NCBI GenBank assembly: GCA_025667525.1
Contig: CM046874.1
Location: 426,024,400 to 426,088,399 of the forward strand
DNA: 64,000 nt
Reading direction: 5' to 3'
From: Glebionis coronaria
Taxonomy: Eukaryota; Streptophyta; Magnoliopsida; Asterales; Asteraceae
Part shown: positions 63,042-64,000 of the stretch, one piece after another
Layout: each line of letters starts with the position of its first letter
How positions within the stretch are numbered: the stretch's first letter is position 1
Notes under the pieces: generated by a model
Told to the model about the DNA's origin: nothing
What the model saw: only the letters and a program-made list of their open reading frames with translations
Database searches by the model: none
Program-made: the position numbers and the translations under genes

Positions 63042-64000
63042 TGATATGAGCAAAATCTCATATCAATAATATCACAAATCATCCTAAAACACAAAGCAAA
63101 TACCTAATTTTTATACATAAAAGCAGTGTTATGGGCATGTTTTGTGTTTATGCTTGTGTAGGTAACAAAGATACAAATTTGGAGCAAACAAGTGAAATCA
63201 AGCCTTAAAGTTGAAGAAAAGACAAAAGAAGAATCAAAAGTGACAAGCCTTTCAAAGACAAAGGACCTTTCTTGACATTTTCCAAAGACGAGGGACTAAA
63301 TGTAATTATTCAAAAGTCAAGAAGAAAGTCAAATCTGGTCAACATTCAAGTCAACAAGTCAAAGGATGATTTATGAACAAGTTCGAAGTTTGAAGGATCA
63401 AAATTGCCAAAGAAATGAAATTTCGAGCTCAAGTGAATAATCCACTAAAGTTGAGGGGCTTAAATTGACACAAATGGGCAAAGTTTGCTTTGATCCGAGT
63501 GAAAGATATTTCAACCAATGAGAGGATAGTATTACTTGCACAAGGATTGCCAACTCATGGGACACGTCACCCACTCAGCCGTTATTGCAATTAATAAACC
63601 AATCCAAACAGTCCACATCACTCACTTGTTCCAACCAATCATAAATCAGAATTGAGATAATGATCAGCAACTTCTTTCTTCCACCAATAATAACTTGCCA
63701 CTTGTCACATTCAAACTATCACAAGCCTAGGAACGAACAAGAGCTACACTGAATATCAAGAGAAATTATCAACATGAAAACTACTCTATTTCAAGAGAGG
63801 ATCACAACCCCAACAACCAATTAGCTTGAAACTTACTTAATCAAAAACCCCCAAATTGAGTTCTTCAACGGCTATGAGAAATTGAGAGATTTAAGCCATG
63901 TGGAAGGTTGCTATTGGTGTCAAACACGTCACTAATCTTCACCAGATCATATCCCAACCTCTATAAATACCTAGCTTAGCTTTCATTTCATGTATGTAGT
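63042..64000 (+). repeat. Second G5-family LTR (5' LTR or solo), cut by window end
   Basis: Homologous to 2602-3560: same start TGATATGAG with 9-bp inverted repeat, similar order of GGACCAA-type words, and TATAAATA near 63962. The bases before it (TTTTCATTCATGAGCTT) are not purine-rich and lack the hairpin found before 2602, so this is not a 3' LTR and belongs to a separate insertion. It is clearly diverged from the left copy. Confidence 0.75.

Noticed and set aside
2602..64000. The two TGATATGAG LTRs as the two ends of one giant element containing everything between
   Set aside because: The left copy follows a polypurine tract, so it is a 3' LTR, while the right copy is not preceded by one. 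In a plus-strand element the order would have to be the reverse, and the copies are strongly diverged.

Overview
The window is plant nuclear DNA, AT-rich and made almost entirely of transposable elements. I found no host gene, tRNA gene, rRNA gene or CRISPR array. The retrotransposon proteins (Athila-type Ty3/gypsy Gag-Pol, a long coiled-coil Copia-type Gag, a plant Helitron Rep) look like those of eudicots. The Gag types look most like Asteraceae copies, but that last step is inference from memory and only moderately sure.

Layout from left to right. Positions 1-1590 are the 3' end of a LINE. From 2275 to about 5583 lies the 3' end of a plus-strand Athila-type element (G5): 3' UTR, polypurine tract (PPT), then a 3' LTR starting TGATATGAG. 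A probable minus-strand solo LTR (S) covers 5695-6948. A degenerate Helitron (Hel; HUH motif and two-tyrosine Rep) starts near 7044. It is split at 9912/18015 by an 8.1-kb Copia-like element with Gag only (Cop, 9913-18014, TSD GATTG). Hel stops being recognisable near 18357, where a large minus-strand Athila-type element (G3, 18358 to about 62787, LTRs about 3.95 kb) inserted.

G3 carries a nest inside its right LTR. G2 (32894-52010, TSD AGTAC) has Gag only. G1 (35720-46620, TSD GTGGA) is nearly intact, sits inside G2, and its two 1541-bp LTRs differ at six positions. G4 (52273-61471, TSD GGAAC) is a Gag-protease-only relative of G1. After G3, about 250 bp of unassigned DNA leads into a second TGATATGAG LTR at 63042, cut off by the window end. 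The nesting order is Hel > G3 > G2 > G1, with G4 also in G3 and Cop also in Hel.

G1 is the only copy with an almost complete gene set: Gag-protease, then RT-RNase H-integrase in the same frame after one TAG. G2, G4 and Cop lack RT and integrase, so they would depend on proteins supplied in trans. G1, G2 and G3 have a primer-binding site matching the 3' end of plant tRNA-Asp with about one mismatch.

The most interesting signals are non-coding. (1) A hairpin with a constant TCCT-type loop (AGGA in the RNA) and covarying arms recurs beside PPT-like motifs, and the true PPT is often flanked by a second hairpin at the start of U3. (2) Perfect inverted repeats lie directly on or after the LTR TATA box in Copia and gypsy LTRs. 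(3) Each family carries its own array of short CpG-containing motifs, mostly in the transcribed leader. (4) G1 and G4 share a possible intron in the leader. (5) G4 has TA...TA instead of TG...CA LTR ends.
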